Source: Maribacter sp.
Lineage (GTDB): Bacteria; Bacteroidota; Bacteroidia; Flavobacteriales; Flavobacteriaceae
Direction: 5' to 3'
DNA length: 16,913 bases
Assembly: GCA_018679695.1 (NCBI GenBank)
Contig: JAHHKH010000054.1
Location: 1 to 16,913, forward strand
Position numbers and translations under genes: made by a program. The notes under the pieces are model-generated. The model had not been told where the DNA came from. It ran no database searches and saw nothing but the letters and a program-made list of their open reading frames with translations. Each line of letters starts with the position of its first letter. Positions within the stretch are counted from its first letter, which is position 1. Below, in pieces: positions 1-7,227 of this stretch.

Positions 1-1481
1 ATACTGTACGCGACAGCTATGAACGCTTGGATCGCAATACATTGGCACATCAAGGCAGTTATCTAATGCCATTGTTATCACACTTTGTCAATACAGATTT
101 GAACAATCTTAAAAGCCTGGATGATTCAATATATTTTAATGTGCCTTTCTTCAAATTGGTTTCATATCCCTTCGAATGGATTTGGCCCATGTTAGGTCTT
201 GCCATCCTCCTCTTTATCATTCTCTTGGTGGTAGGTTTCAAAAAAAATGTTCTGGATATCAATGAAATATTGAAGGGATTCTTACCCATGCTCTTAGTTT
301 TGATAATCAATGGTGTTATTGGTTTTTATTGCTGGAATGCACTTAAATGGCTTTATCCTGCATACAACGATATTTTACATGGCTTCACTTATAATGGGCA
401 TAGCTATATTCTGGCATTTACGTTGTTATCGGTGACCCTATGTTTTTGGGCCTATCATAAATTCAATAAGATAACAAGCCCCAATCTGTTGGTTGCACCA
501 TTGCTACTTTGGTTGGTGATTTGTGGTACCGTTTCAGTTCATATACCAGGTGCCAGCTTTTTTATTGTTCCGGTATTTGCCCTACTGGTATCGTTCTTGG
601 TGATCATCAATCAGAAAGAACCTAGCCCATTACTACTGGTTGTACTGGCCTTACCTGCATTATTGATTTATGCACCCTTCATTAAAATGTTCCCCGTAGG
701 ACTTGGTTTAAAAATGATGGTTACGGCTACTACATTTACGACGCTGATTTTCTTCTTGTTACTCCCCATCTTTGGTTTTTATAAAAATAAAAACCGTCTG
801 GCCGTCTTGGCATTCCTATTTTTTATAGGATTCATGGTTTCGGCCCATTTTAAATCAGGATTTACAAAAGAGAATGCAAAGCCCACGAGTCTCCTTTATG
901 TATTGGATGCCGATACCGATACTGCCCATTGGGCCACCTATGAACATGTATTATCGGATTGGACCCTACAATATATAGGAAGCGGGAAAAAAGTACCGGA
1001 AAAACTTAATGATAGAACGATAAGTAGTAAATATGCTTCTGGTTTTACCTATGTCTCGGAGGCGCCCTTAAAGCAAATTAATCCGCCCCTCATTGAGATT
1101 GTCAAGGATACTATTGTTGGTGATGAGCGCCAGTTTGAAATATGCATTACCCCACAAAGGGAGGTCAACCGTTTGGAAGTATTTACGAACGAAATACAAT
1201 TAAATAAGGCCTCAGTGAACAATATTGAATTATCAGATCACTATTTGGCCAATAGAAGAAATGAAAAGTTGATTACCCATTACATAAGCAATAATGAATA
1301 CACCGAACTTCGGCTTGCCATACCAAAGGGGGCCAAGCTTGAATTAACCCTGTATGAAGCTTCGAATGACTTGTTGAGCAATTCGCAATTCACGATCCCT
1401 GAACGACCTGAGGATAATATCCCCATGCCATTTGTGTTGAACGATGCCATAATGGTCACTAAATCAATTTCATTTGATTAG
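1..1481 (+). CDS. M28-family membrane peptidase (ERMP1-like), C-terminal part, 5'-truncated
   Basis: The open frame enters at base 3 with no start codon of its own, so the gene begins left of the window. The first residues, with the pattern TxRDSYERLDRxTLxHQGSYLxxLLxHF, match the end of an M28 zinc aminopeptidase domain. In that family the last metal-ligand His lies just before this point, so the catalytic domain is mostly outside. About eight hydrophobic segments follow, encoded at roughly 177-860. A C-terminal segment of about 200 residues with no obvious membrane span ends the protein. This layout of a soluble M28 domain followed by multiple membrane spans and a C-terminal domain is that of ERMP1/vacuolar-membrane-protease-like proteins in Bacteroidota. 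The likely role is an inner-membrane peptidase with its active domain outside the cytoplasm; the substrate is unknown. The stop codon overlaps the next gene by 8 bp, suggesting translational coupling. The family call is confident, the function general. Confidence 0.85.
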   Translation, partial: TVRDSYERLDRNTLAHQGSYLMPLLSHFVNTDLNNLKSLDDSIYFNVPFFKLVSYPFEWIWPMLGLAILLFIILLVVGFKKNVLDINEILKGFLPMLLVLIINGVIGFYCWNALKWLYPAYNDILHGFTYNGHSYILAFTLLSVTLCFWAYHKFNKITSPNLLVAPLLLWLVICGTVSVHIPGASFFIVPVFALLVSFLVIINQKEPSPLLLVVLALPALLIYAPFIKMFPVGLGLKMMVTATTFTTLIFFLLLPIFGFYKNKNRLAVLAFLFFIGFMVSAHFKSGFTKENAKPTSLLYVLDADTDTAHWATYEHVLSDWTLQYIGSGKKVPEKLNDRTISSKYASGFTYVSEAPLKQINPPLIEIVKDTIVGDERQFEICITPQREVNRLEVFTNEIQLNKASVNNIELSDHYLANRRNEKLITHYISNNEYTELRLAIPKGAKLELTLYEASNDLLSNSQFTIPERPEDNIPMPFVLNDAIMVTKSISFD

Positions 1482-2283
1482 GGCAATTGGCATCATGGGC
1501 TGCGGTTGGCTGGGTTTGCCATTGGCCAAGACCCTTATTAAGGATGGCTACCAAGTACACGGTACCACTACCTCAAAAAATAAACTGCAAGAATTGCACA
1601 ATGCTGGGATCGCTCCTTATTTAATCTCCATTTCTGAAAACAGCATCGATGGAACCTTTGAAGAATTACTGCGGAGAGTTGATCTTCTGATTATAAATAT
1701 TCCTCCAAAACTTCGTGGTTCATCCCAAGAAAGCTATATCAGGAAAATGCAGCTTGTACTTGGTGCCCTTGCACATTCTAAGGTTCGTAAACTACTTTTT
1801 GTGAGCAGCACATCGGTTTATGGTGATATCAAAGGTATAGTAACCGAAGAAACAGTGCCGCATCCTAATACCTTATCGGGGACGCAACTCCTCGCTTCGG
1901 AAAAACTATTTTCTGATTTGTCTTTTATTGAAACCACCATAATACGATTTGGGGGATTAATTGGGAAAGATAGGCATCCTATTACCCTATTATCGGGTAA
2001 AAAAGGCCTGAAAAACGGGAATCATCCTATAAATTTAATTCATTTGAAGGATTGCGTGTCTATTATACGTGAAGTCATAAATAACAATTGGTGGGGGGAA
2101 CTTTTCAATGCAGTTTACCCTTTACATCCTTCTAAAAAAGATTATTACGAGCAAGAGTCAAGAAAAAGGGGAATGGCTTTGCCCTGTTATACCATGGATT
2201 CACCATACCTAGGGAAAAAAATCGACCCAAGTAAGCTAATACATGTTAAAAAATACGTGTTTAAGACCTCGATCCTGGGATAG
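1474..2283 (+). CDS. Atypical SDR / NAD(P)-binding epimerase-like protein (YeeZ type)
   Basis: This protein of about 269 residues opens with a Rossmann strand and glycine motif GCGWLG (residues 9-14), then has VSSTSVYGD at 110-118, typical of the atypical SDR group around E. coli YeeZ. Where classical SDRs have YxxxK, the aligned stretch here (about 135-139) reads SGTQL, so both the catalytic Tyr and Lys appear to be missing. The protein may bind a dinucleotide without classical dehydrogenase chemistry. The start is TTG at 1474. The next in-frame ATG (1495) would remove the first beta strand, and there is a stop at 1450-1452 with no ATG after it, so TTG is preferred. The start lies inside the last codons of the M28 gene. 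The substrate is unknown. The family call is secure. Confidence 0.85.
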   Translation: MIRAIGIMGCGWLGLPLAKTLIKDGYQVHGTTTSKNKLQELHNAGIAPYLISISENSIDGTFEELLRRVDLLIINIPPKLRGSSQESYIRKMQLVLGALAHSKVRKLLFVSSTSVYGDIKGIVTEETVPHPNTLSGTQLLASEKLFSDLSFIETTIIRFGGLIGKDRHPITLLSGKKGLKNGNHPINLIHLKDCVSIIREVINNNWWGELFNAVYPLHPSKKDYYEQESRKRGMALPCYTMDSPYLGKKIDPSKLIHVKKYVFKTSILG

Positions 2284-2404
2284 TTCACCACAAATTATTC
2301 TATTTTCACAACAAAAAGGCCCTTTTTATGTTAATTATATCGTTGATTATAAACACTTTATCGATGAAATGCATAACTTTAAGTAAACCTTAAATTCGAT
2401 TGCC

Positions 2405-2779
2405 ATGGAAAATTCAACATTACCGATGCGAATCAAAAAGGAGATTGAAAACTTGATTTCCAAAAGTTGTGCCAACCAAAAAGCGACCGATAAATTCGAA
2501 ACCCTGCATGTTGCACTATTGAAAAAGTACTATAATGCAGCAGATGTTTCCATTGACTACCATAGAAAGAGGGTAGAAATGGACATTGTAATGGATGACA
2601 CACAGTATGACCCACAAAAAGTGAATACATACATTCCCACATTACATGCCAATCTACTCTTTAAAAACCTGACAGACTTTCTAAAATCATGTATTGAAAT
2701 GGATGCAAAAAGCTTGGGCTTCTATGCAGGTCTTTTGCGAACCTTCACTAAAAAAGATGTAAAACTCACAATTGCCTAA
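2405..2779 (+). CDS. Conserved-looking hypothetical protein, 124 aa
   Basis: I do not recognise the family. The product is a small soluble protein with no signal peptide or membrane segment. It is mixed in charge, with a Lys-rich, probably helical N-terminal third and a second probably helical region at about 75-115. Two cysteines (residues 22 and 96) are not arranged as a metal site. It stands alone: 121 bp separate it from the SDR gene and a strong terminator follows its stop by about 20 bp, so it is probably monocistronic. A weak -7-like element (TAACTTTA, 2374-2381) lies 23 bp before the ATG, but no TTG element sits at the right distance. A single plus-strand gene bounded by a terminator supports it being real. 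Confidence 0.7.
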   Translation: MENSTLPMRIKKEIENLISKSCANQKATDKFETLHVALLKKYYNAADVSIDYHRKRVEMDIVMDDTQYDPQKVNTYIPTLHANLLFKNLTDFLKSCIEMDAKSLGFYAGLLRTFTKKDVKLTIA

Positions 2780-2800
2780 CGTTTACATTAACAACCAATT

Positions 2801-2830
2801 AAAAGGGTTGCCAATTGGCAACCCTTTTTT
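2801..2830 (+). terminator. Rho-independent terminator (28-bp perfect palindrome plus T run)
   Basis: Left arm AAAAGGGTTGCC (2801-2812), four-base loop AATT, right arm GGCAACCCTTTT (2817-2828), running into six T residues. The stem is 12 bp without mismatch. It lies about 20 bp after the stop of the 124-residue hypothetical gene and before the TPR gene, so it ends the first transcript. The A-run on the other side makes it potentially bidirectional. Confidence 0.9.
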
Positions 2831-2916
2831 ATTGCGTTATTAAAGTTTTCATTAACAGATTCATAAAAATAAATTTAATAGTTTAGCGCACCAAAAATCA
2901 TCAAAACAGAAGTAAC

Positions 2917-3615
2917 ATGAAAAAGATCGCATTTGTGGCACTGTTTTCCATAAGTTTTATGGTCAACGCCCAAACCAATGAGGAATTACAAAAGCATTAC
3001 GAAGCTTTTTACAAGGAAATGAGGATGCAGGCAGATGTAAACGGAATGATAAATGCCCTTACCCATCTAAATGTGCTTTCACCATCTTCTGCCCGCAAAG
3101 ATACATTGGCCTACATCTACGCAAATAATAACCAACATATGCAAGCCCTGAATACCATTGGGATTGAAAAGAACGAATCAGATTCTGACTTGTCAGTTCA
3201 GGTAAAGGCCATATCCCTCAAAGCCATTAATCAACCGAAAAGGGCTTTGGAACAATTTGATATTCTAAACAAGAGATCTCCTAGTGCCTATCTGGCTTAT
3301 GAGATTGCGGACTTAAAAATACAAACGGGTGATAACGCAGGTGCCATGACAAACATTGAATATGGTATCACCAATGCGAAAGACGATATGAAATATGCGT
3401 TTTATGAAAGGCAACAACCTTACGAAGCTTCATTAAAAGCAGCTTTTGTGCATTTAAAAGCGTTGGCTACCTACAATCAGGACAAAAACAAAATCGATGA
3501 GGCAATAGCATTTATTGACGAAGCCTTGAAAATTGATCCTAATTTTAATCTGGCCAGTTTAAGTAAGCAGGCTTTAGAGTCAAGAAAGACACAACCTACG
3601 GATCAAAACGAATAG
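2917..3615 (+). CDS. Exported TPR-repeat protein
   Basis: A 232-residue protein with a Sec signal peptide: MKK start, hydrophobic core at residues 4-17, probable cleavage after VNA (16-18), leaving Gln at the mature N-terminus as is common in Bacteroidota. The mature part is alpha-helical, with helix pairs of tetratricopeptide type. The clearest runs from about residue 185 to the C-terminus, where A-x-x-F-I-D-E-A-L-K-I-D-P-N-F is a good TPR consensus. Earlier, more diverged repeats lie at about 40-135. TPR proteins act as scaffolds; no partner can be read from the sequence. It is preceded by the 2801-2830 terminator, so it should have its own promoter, and it converges on the minus-strand cyclase-like gene with only 29 bp between stops. 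Confidence 0.8.
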   Translation: MKKIAFVALFSISFMVNAQTNEELQKHYEAFYKEMRMQADVNGMINALTHLNVLSPSSARKDTLAYIYANNNQHMQALNTIGIEKNESDSDLSVQVKAISLKAINQPKRALEQFDILNKRSPSAYLAYEIADLKIQTGDNAGAMTNIEYGITNAKDDMKYAFYERQQPYEASLKAAFVHLKALATYNQDKNKIDEAIAFIDEALKIDPNFNLASLSKQALESRKTQPTDQNE

Positions 3616-3644
3616 TTTTAAGGGGCTAAATTAAAGTGGTGTAG

Positions 3645-4724
3645 CTACCGTTTTTGGCGAACAAACAACAATAAACCTTCTAAAGCCTTAGTGCCATTCC
3701 TTTTAAGGGTTTTACCTAATACTAGATAAGAGAAGATTTTCTTTGGTATTGAATTCGACTGCCAGTATATTTCCAATCTTAAATTACATTCGGTAGTAGT
3801 GATTGGGGTAATAATGTAAAATTGGTATACCTGATTTACCAAAGGCACATCGGAAGTTAATTCCCCGTAAACCAATTGTCCAGGTTCCGAGTCTTTGGTT
3901 ACGGTCACAAAATTCAATTGTTTACCATTGATAACACATACGTGCTCGGTACCCAACCTTGTTACTTCATTTTCATTGTATTCAAATTTATCAACACCTT
4001 TTACCCAATGATGACGATAATGGTAATTGGTGATGTACTCCAAGAGGGATTTTGCTGCAATAGGAAACCGCTTCTCCAAAGTGATTTTCGGAGCAACCGC
4101 GAATTCAACTTTCTTCGCTTGGGTGAACGAATTTAAATTCAATTTTTCACTATCGATTAAAGAGTAAATATATTTCAATTCCCTTCCATCATAAATATCC
4201 TTGCCTTCCTTAAATCGAAATACTTTACTCTGATAATATAAAGGCAGTTCCAAGTCGCTTGCCAAATCTTTACTGATCAGCGTATAGTTCTCACTATCTA
4301 TTGAATTTTTGAGTAATCGATGTGCCTCTATTACTTGCGTGCCAAAAGGCTTTCTATTGCCTTGGACCTGAAGGAACTTTATATCACCTGAATGAGCAAC
4401 GATCTTTAACTGTAAGTTGTGTGCCGTGGCACACGCATAGCAAGGACAAATACGGTTCTTCTCCAATAATTTCAAATGGCCATAAAAGGCCGTAAACATG
4501 GTTTCGATCTGGGCCAATAGCCGTTCTTGCGAGGTAAGCTCCCCTTCCTTATAGAAAAAGAGGGCATCACCCTCAATTTCGGCGAGTTCCAGTTCTTGGG
4601 TATTTGCGTTGATAAGAACTTCCAGAAGTTCGGCAATAACATGTTGACTATGCTCAACTTCAGTAGTTTGCACAAATTTTGTGAAGCCCGAAATATCCGG
4701 AATAAAAAGAAGGGATTTTGACAT
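3645..4724 (-). CDS. DUF2652-type protein: nucleotide-cyclase homology domain fused to an SRPBCC domain
   Basis: 359 residues, no signal peptide. The N-terminal half (about 1-190) resembles a class III adenylate/guanylate cyclase domain: FIPDISGFT (residues 7-15) supplies the first metal Asp (D10), EIEGDALFF (49-57) the second (D53), and HSGDIKF (111-117) and GTQVIEAHRLL (128-138) match later cyclase blocks. An unusual Cys motif, CPCYAC, lies at 93-98. The C-terminal half (about 213-355) looks like an SRPBCC/START-type ligand-binding fold, with the pattern ITLEKRFPI...HHWVKGVDKF...GTEHVCVINGK. Both metal Asp residues are present, but whether it makes a cyclic nucleotide is unknown; DUF2652 members are usually described only as cyclase-like. 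It lies 44 bp downstream of the lipoprotein gene on the same strand and probably shares its transcript. Confidence 0.8.
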   Translation of the reverse strand: MSKSLLFIPDISGFTKFVQTTEVEHSQHVIAELLEVLINANTQELELAEIEGDALFFYKEGELTSQERLLAQIETMFTAFYGHLKLLEKNRICPCYACATAHNLQLKIVAHSGDIKFLQVQGNRKPFGTQVIEAHRLLKNSIDSENYTLISKDLASDLELPLYYQSKVFRFKEGKDIYDGRELKYIYSLIDSEKLNLNSFTQAKKVEFAVAPKITLEKRFPIAAKSLLEYITNYHYRHHWVKGVDKFEYNENEVTRLGTEHVCVINGKQLNFVTVTKDSEPGQLVYGELTSDVPLVNQVYQFYIITPITTTECNLRLEIYWQSNSIPKKIFSYLVLGKTLKRNGTKALEGLLLFVRQKR

Positions 4725-4768
4725 GATAAAAAGTTAGTCAACCTTTTATGATAAATATTACATGCTAA

Positions 4769-5266
4769 TCACTCTTCATCCAAAATGAGTGAAGAATCCA
4801 ATGCGCTGCTTAATAAGACATTGAATTGTTTACGAAGGTTATTGTAAGCATTGATCATTTCATGGACCGAAGCTTCTGGGTCTAAACGATAAATTAAGTC
4901 CCCTTTTACTTTCAAAACGTAGGTCTTGAACACTTTTTGCCTGCTTTTGATCTGCGGTTTATCAAATTCCTTCGGGTATTCTGAATCTTCAAGCAGTTTT
5001 TGCTCTTCAATTATATTCTCTATGGTCAAGCTTAAATCTTCCCGGTTGTCAGCCTTGTATAAGGCATCAAAACTAATATCCATTGCGTAAAATTCAGGCC
5101 ATTCCCTCAATATTGCCTTGACCTTGGAGTTTACACTTAACTTCTTAGGCCATTTTTCAGTAGACAATTCATATCCAGAGTCTTCCTCAACTGCCAGCTC
5201 CTGAGTCTTATCTTTACAAGAACCGAACATCAAAAAAAGCAATCCGCCAAATAATATTATACGCAT
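4769..5266 (-). CDS. Predicted lipoprotein, unknown function
   Basis: Up to 170 residues. The signal sequence ends in a lipobox-like FGSC, with the lipidated Cys about 17 residues from the Met at 5266. I chose that Met because it gives the compact form MRIILFGGLLFLMFGSC; the upstream Met at 5281 adds MYIRF and cannot be excluded. After the Cys comes an acidic linker, then a helical domain with several predicted amphipathic helices (about residues 50-160), including the pattern KVFKTYVLKVKGDLIYRLDP. I do not recognise the family. It is probably anchored in a membrane facing the periplasm. It is the first gene of a minus-strand pair with the cyclase/SRPBCC gene and is divergent from the threonine dehydrogenase gene across about 60 bp that must hold both promoters. 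Confidence 0.75.
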   Translation of the reverse strand: MRIILFGGLLFLMFGSCKDKTQELAVEEDSGYELSTEKWPKKLSVNSKVKAILREWPEFYAMDISFDALYKADNREDLSLTIENIIEEQKLLEDSEYPKEFDKPQIKSRQKVFKTYVLKVKGDLIYRLDPEASVHEMINAYNNLRKQFNVLLSSALDSSLILDEE

Positions 5267-5329
5267 AAAGCGAATGTACAAATTTTAATAAAAGCTATAT
5301 TTACTCTGAATTCTTTTAACTTGATTTTA

Positions 5330-6271
5330 ATGAAGAAATCCATTTTAATATTAGGGGCCTGCGGACAAATAGGTACCGAGCTCACTTATGCGCTCCGGGA
5401 AAAATATGGCAGCGATACAGTTATCGCAAGTGATATACGTGAAGGGAAAGAAGACTTGATGAATTCCGGTCCTTTTGAACTTTTGGATGCCACTGATTTC
5501 AATGCATTGGAAGAATTAATTGCCTACTATGAAATAAACGAGGTTTATTTAATGGCCGCAATGTTGAGTGCAACGGCAGAAAAATTTCCCATGCGCGCAT
5601 GGAACCTCAATATGAACTCCCTATTTAATGTTTTGGTATTGGCCAAAGAGAAAAAGATAGATAAGATATTTTGGCCTTCAAGTATCGCTGTTTTTGGTCC
5701 AAATACTCCTAAAAACAGTACTCCCCAAAATACCATCATGGAGCCTTCGACCGTTTATGGTATAAGCAAACAATCTGGTGAACGTTGGTGCAATTATTAT
5801 CATACTAAATTCGGGGTAGATGTGCGAAGTGTTCGCTATCCTGGTCTAATAAGTTGGAAAACCATGCCTGGAGGGGGTACAACCGATTATGCGGTAGAAA
5901 TTTATCATAAAGCGCTTTCCGAAAAGTCATATACTTGTTTTCTAAAAGAAGATACACGGCTCCCCATGATGTTCATGGATGATGCCATAAGGGCAACCCT
6001 CTTGCTTATGGAGAGTGATTCTGCGGCCATTAAAGTTCGTTCTTCCTATAACTTGGCCGCCATGAGTTTTAGCCCCAATGAAATTGCGACAAGTATCAAA
6101 AACCATATTCCTGATTTCGAGATATTTTATAAGCCAGATTTTAGACAGGACATCGCGGATTCATGGCCCAATAGTATCGACGACAAAGAAGCCCGAAGGG
6201 ATTGGGGCTGGGAAGCAGAATTCAATTTGGAAAGGACCACCGAAAAAATGCTCTCAAATTTAGGACCATAG
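5330..6271 (+). CDS. tdh: L-threonine 3-dehydrogenase, SDR family
   Basis: This enzyme oxidises L-threonine with NAD+ to 2-amino-3-ketobutyrate, which glycine C-acetyltransferase (kbl, not in this window) cleaves to glycine and acetyl-CoA. It is the short-chain, extended-SDR type (as in animals and Flavobacterium frigidimaris), not the zinc-dependent E. coli type. From the ATG at 5330 it has 313 residues: GACGQIG at 9-15 binds NAD, D35 after the second strand fits NAD preference, and Tyr143/Lys147 form YxxxK. Family signatures are very clear: YPGLISW, then PGGGTTDYAVEI, then DTRLPMMFMDDAIRATL, then DWGW near the end. The reading frame extends to a TTG at 5321, but ATG at 5330 directly precedes the first beta strand and is preferred. 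A weak -7 element TATATTTA lies at 5296-5303. Cytoplasmic and complete. Confidence 0.93.
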   Translation: MKKSILILGACGQIGTELTYALREKYGSDTVIASDIREGKEDLMNSGPFELLDATDFNALEELIAYYEINEVYLMAAMLSATAEKFPMRAWNLNMNSLFNVLVLAKEKKIDKIFWPSSIAVFGPNTPKNSTPQNTIMEPSTVYGISKQSGERWCNYYHTKFGVDVRSVRYPGLISWKTMPGGGTTDYAVEIYHKALSEKSYTCFLKEDTRLPMMFMDDAIRATLLLMESDSAAIKVRSSYNLAAMSFSPNEIATSIKNHIPDFEIFYKPDFRQDIADSWPNSIDDKEARRDWGWEAEFNLERTTEKMLSNLGP

Positions 6272-6590
6272 GCCCCAAATAGCCTGAAACATGTATACTT
6301 ATTTTATTTCGGCTTAAAGGACTACCCGGCAGAAGCACAAAGTTCATATCGCATTGGATTAATGAATTGATTCCTTTCTGGTTCCAATAACACTAACCCC
6401 CAAAGGGTTTAGGGGGGATAGCAATTTCATGCTCACATCTTCTCTAGACTTCCACGCCAATATTTGATTTTCCTTTAGGTCATAACGTATTCATTTTTAT
6501 TGGATTTCACTCTGGTTTTTTATTGAATATTATTGTAACTTACTGAAGTTTCATTTTAAAGATCAGTTAATAAACCCATATTTTAATTTT
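6272..6590. other. 319-bp intergenic region upstream of the molybdenum hydroxylase operon
   Basis: I see no coding frame worth calling here. It must hold the end of the tdh transcript and the promoter of the operon. The only structured element is a C/G-rich stretch at 6393-6417, CTAACCC, a short loop, then GGGTTTAG and a run of six G, which can fold in two mutually exclusive ways. There is no T run, so it is not a standard terminator. No exact TAnnTTTG element is present. A weak pairing of TTG near 6523 with a poor -7 match about 19 bp later is possible, but I do not call it. Confidence 0.5.
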
Positions 6591-7226
6591 ATGGAAAATA
6601 AGAAACAAAAAGGGGAATCCAAACCTACCAAAGGTATAAGCCGACGAAGTTTTATCAGGGGTGCCGGATTATCTACTGCAGGCAGTGTATTGATGACAAC
6701 AAATGCCTTTGCATTGGACTATAAGGAACAACTTGTTACCGGGAAAGAATTTGGACCCGATGCCATGACCATAAAAATGAAGGTGAATGGCATTACGAAA
6801 TCGCTGAGTGTTGAACCAAGGACAACACTGGCTTCGGCCTTACGAGATCATTTGGAGTTAACCGGAACCAAAGTCGTCTGCGATCGGGGCTCATGCTCTG
6901 CATGTACGGTGTATTTGGATGGTGAACCAGTGAATTCTTGCATGCTCTCAGTTTTAGACGTAGGCGAAAAAGAAGTCACAACCATTGAGGGCATTGCCAA
7001 AAATGGTGAGTTGCACCCGGTGCAGCAAGCCTTTATTGAGCATGATGCTTCACAATGCGGCTATTGCACACCGGGGATGGTCATGTCCTGTGTACATCTT
7101 GTGGATAATAATCCCGCTCCCGATTTAGAAGATGTGAAAAAGGCCACACGCGGTAATCTCTGTCGTTGTGGAACCTACCCTCATGTTTTTAAGGCTACTT
7201 TGGACGCATCAAAAAAAACGATATAA
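6591..7226 (+). CDS. Xanthine dehydrogenase-family 2Fe-2S subunit with Tat signal (PaoA/YagT-like)
   Basis: Small iron-sulfur subunit of a molybdenum hydroxylase; it passes electrons from the Mo centre to the FAD subunit. The N-terminus has a twin-arginine signal (SRRSFI at 17-22, hydrophobic stretch about 24-36, likely cleavage after AFA at 39-41), so the assembled enzyme should go to the periplasm. The plant-type [2Fe-2S] cluster uses C97, C102, C105 and C117. The second cluster uses C156 and C159 (CGYC) and C191 and C193 (NLCRCGTY). The variant ending CRCGTY rather than CRCTGY resembles E. coli PaoA. At 211 residues it is longer than typical soluble small subunits because of the Tat leader. 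It is the first gene of the operon; one base separates its stop from the next ATG. Substrate (aldehyde, purine or N-heterocycle) cannot be read from this subunit. Confidence 0.92.
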   Translation: MENKKQKGESKPTKGISRRSFIRGAGLSTAGSVLMTTNAFALDYKEQLVTGKEFGPDAMTIKMKVNGITKSLSVEPRTTLASALRDHLELTGTKVVCDRGSCSACTVYLDGEPVNSCMLSVLDVGEKEVTTIEGIAKNGELHPVQQAFIEHDASQCGYCTPGMVMSCVHLVDNNPAPDLEDVKKATRGNLCRCGTYPHVFKATLDASKKTI

Positions 7227-7227
7227 T

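Noticed and set aside
3616..3660. Short palindrome GTAGCTAC followed by a T run between the convergent TPR and cyclase-like genes
   Set aside because: The stem is only about four pairs with no stable loop and overlaps the stop codon of the minus-strand gene, too weak for a terminator call.
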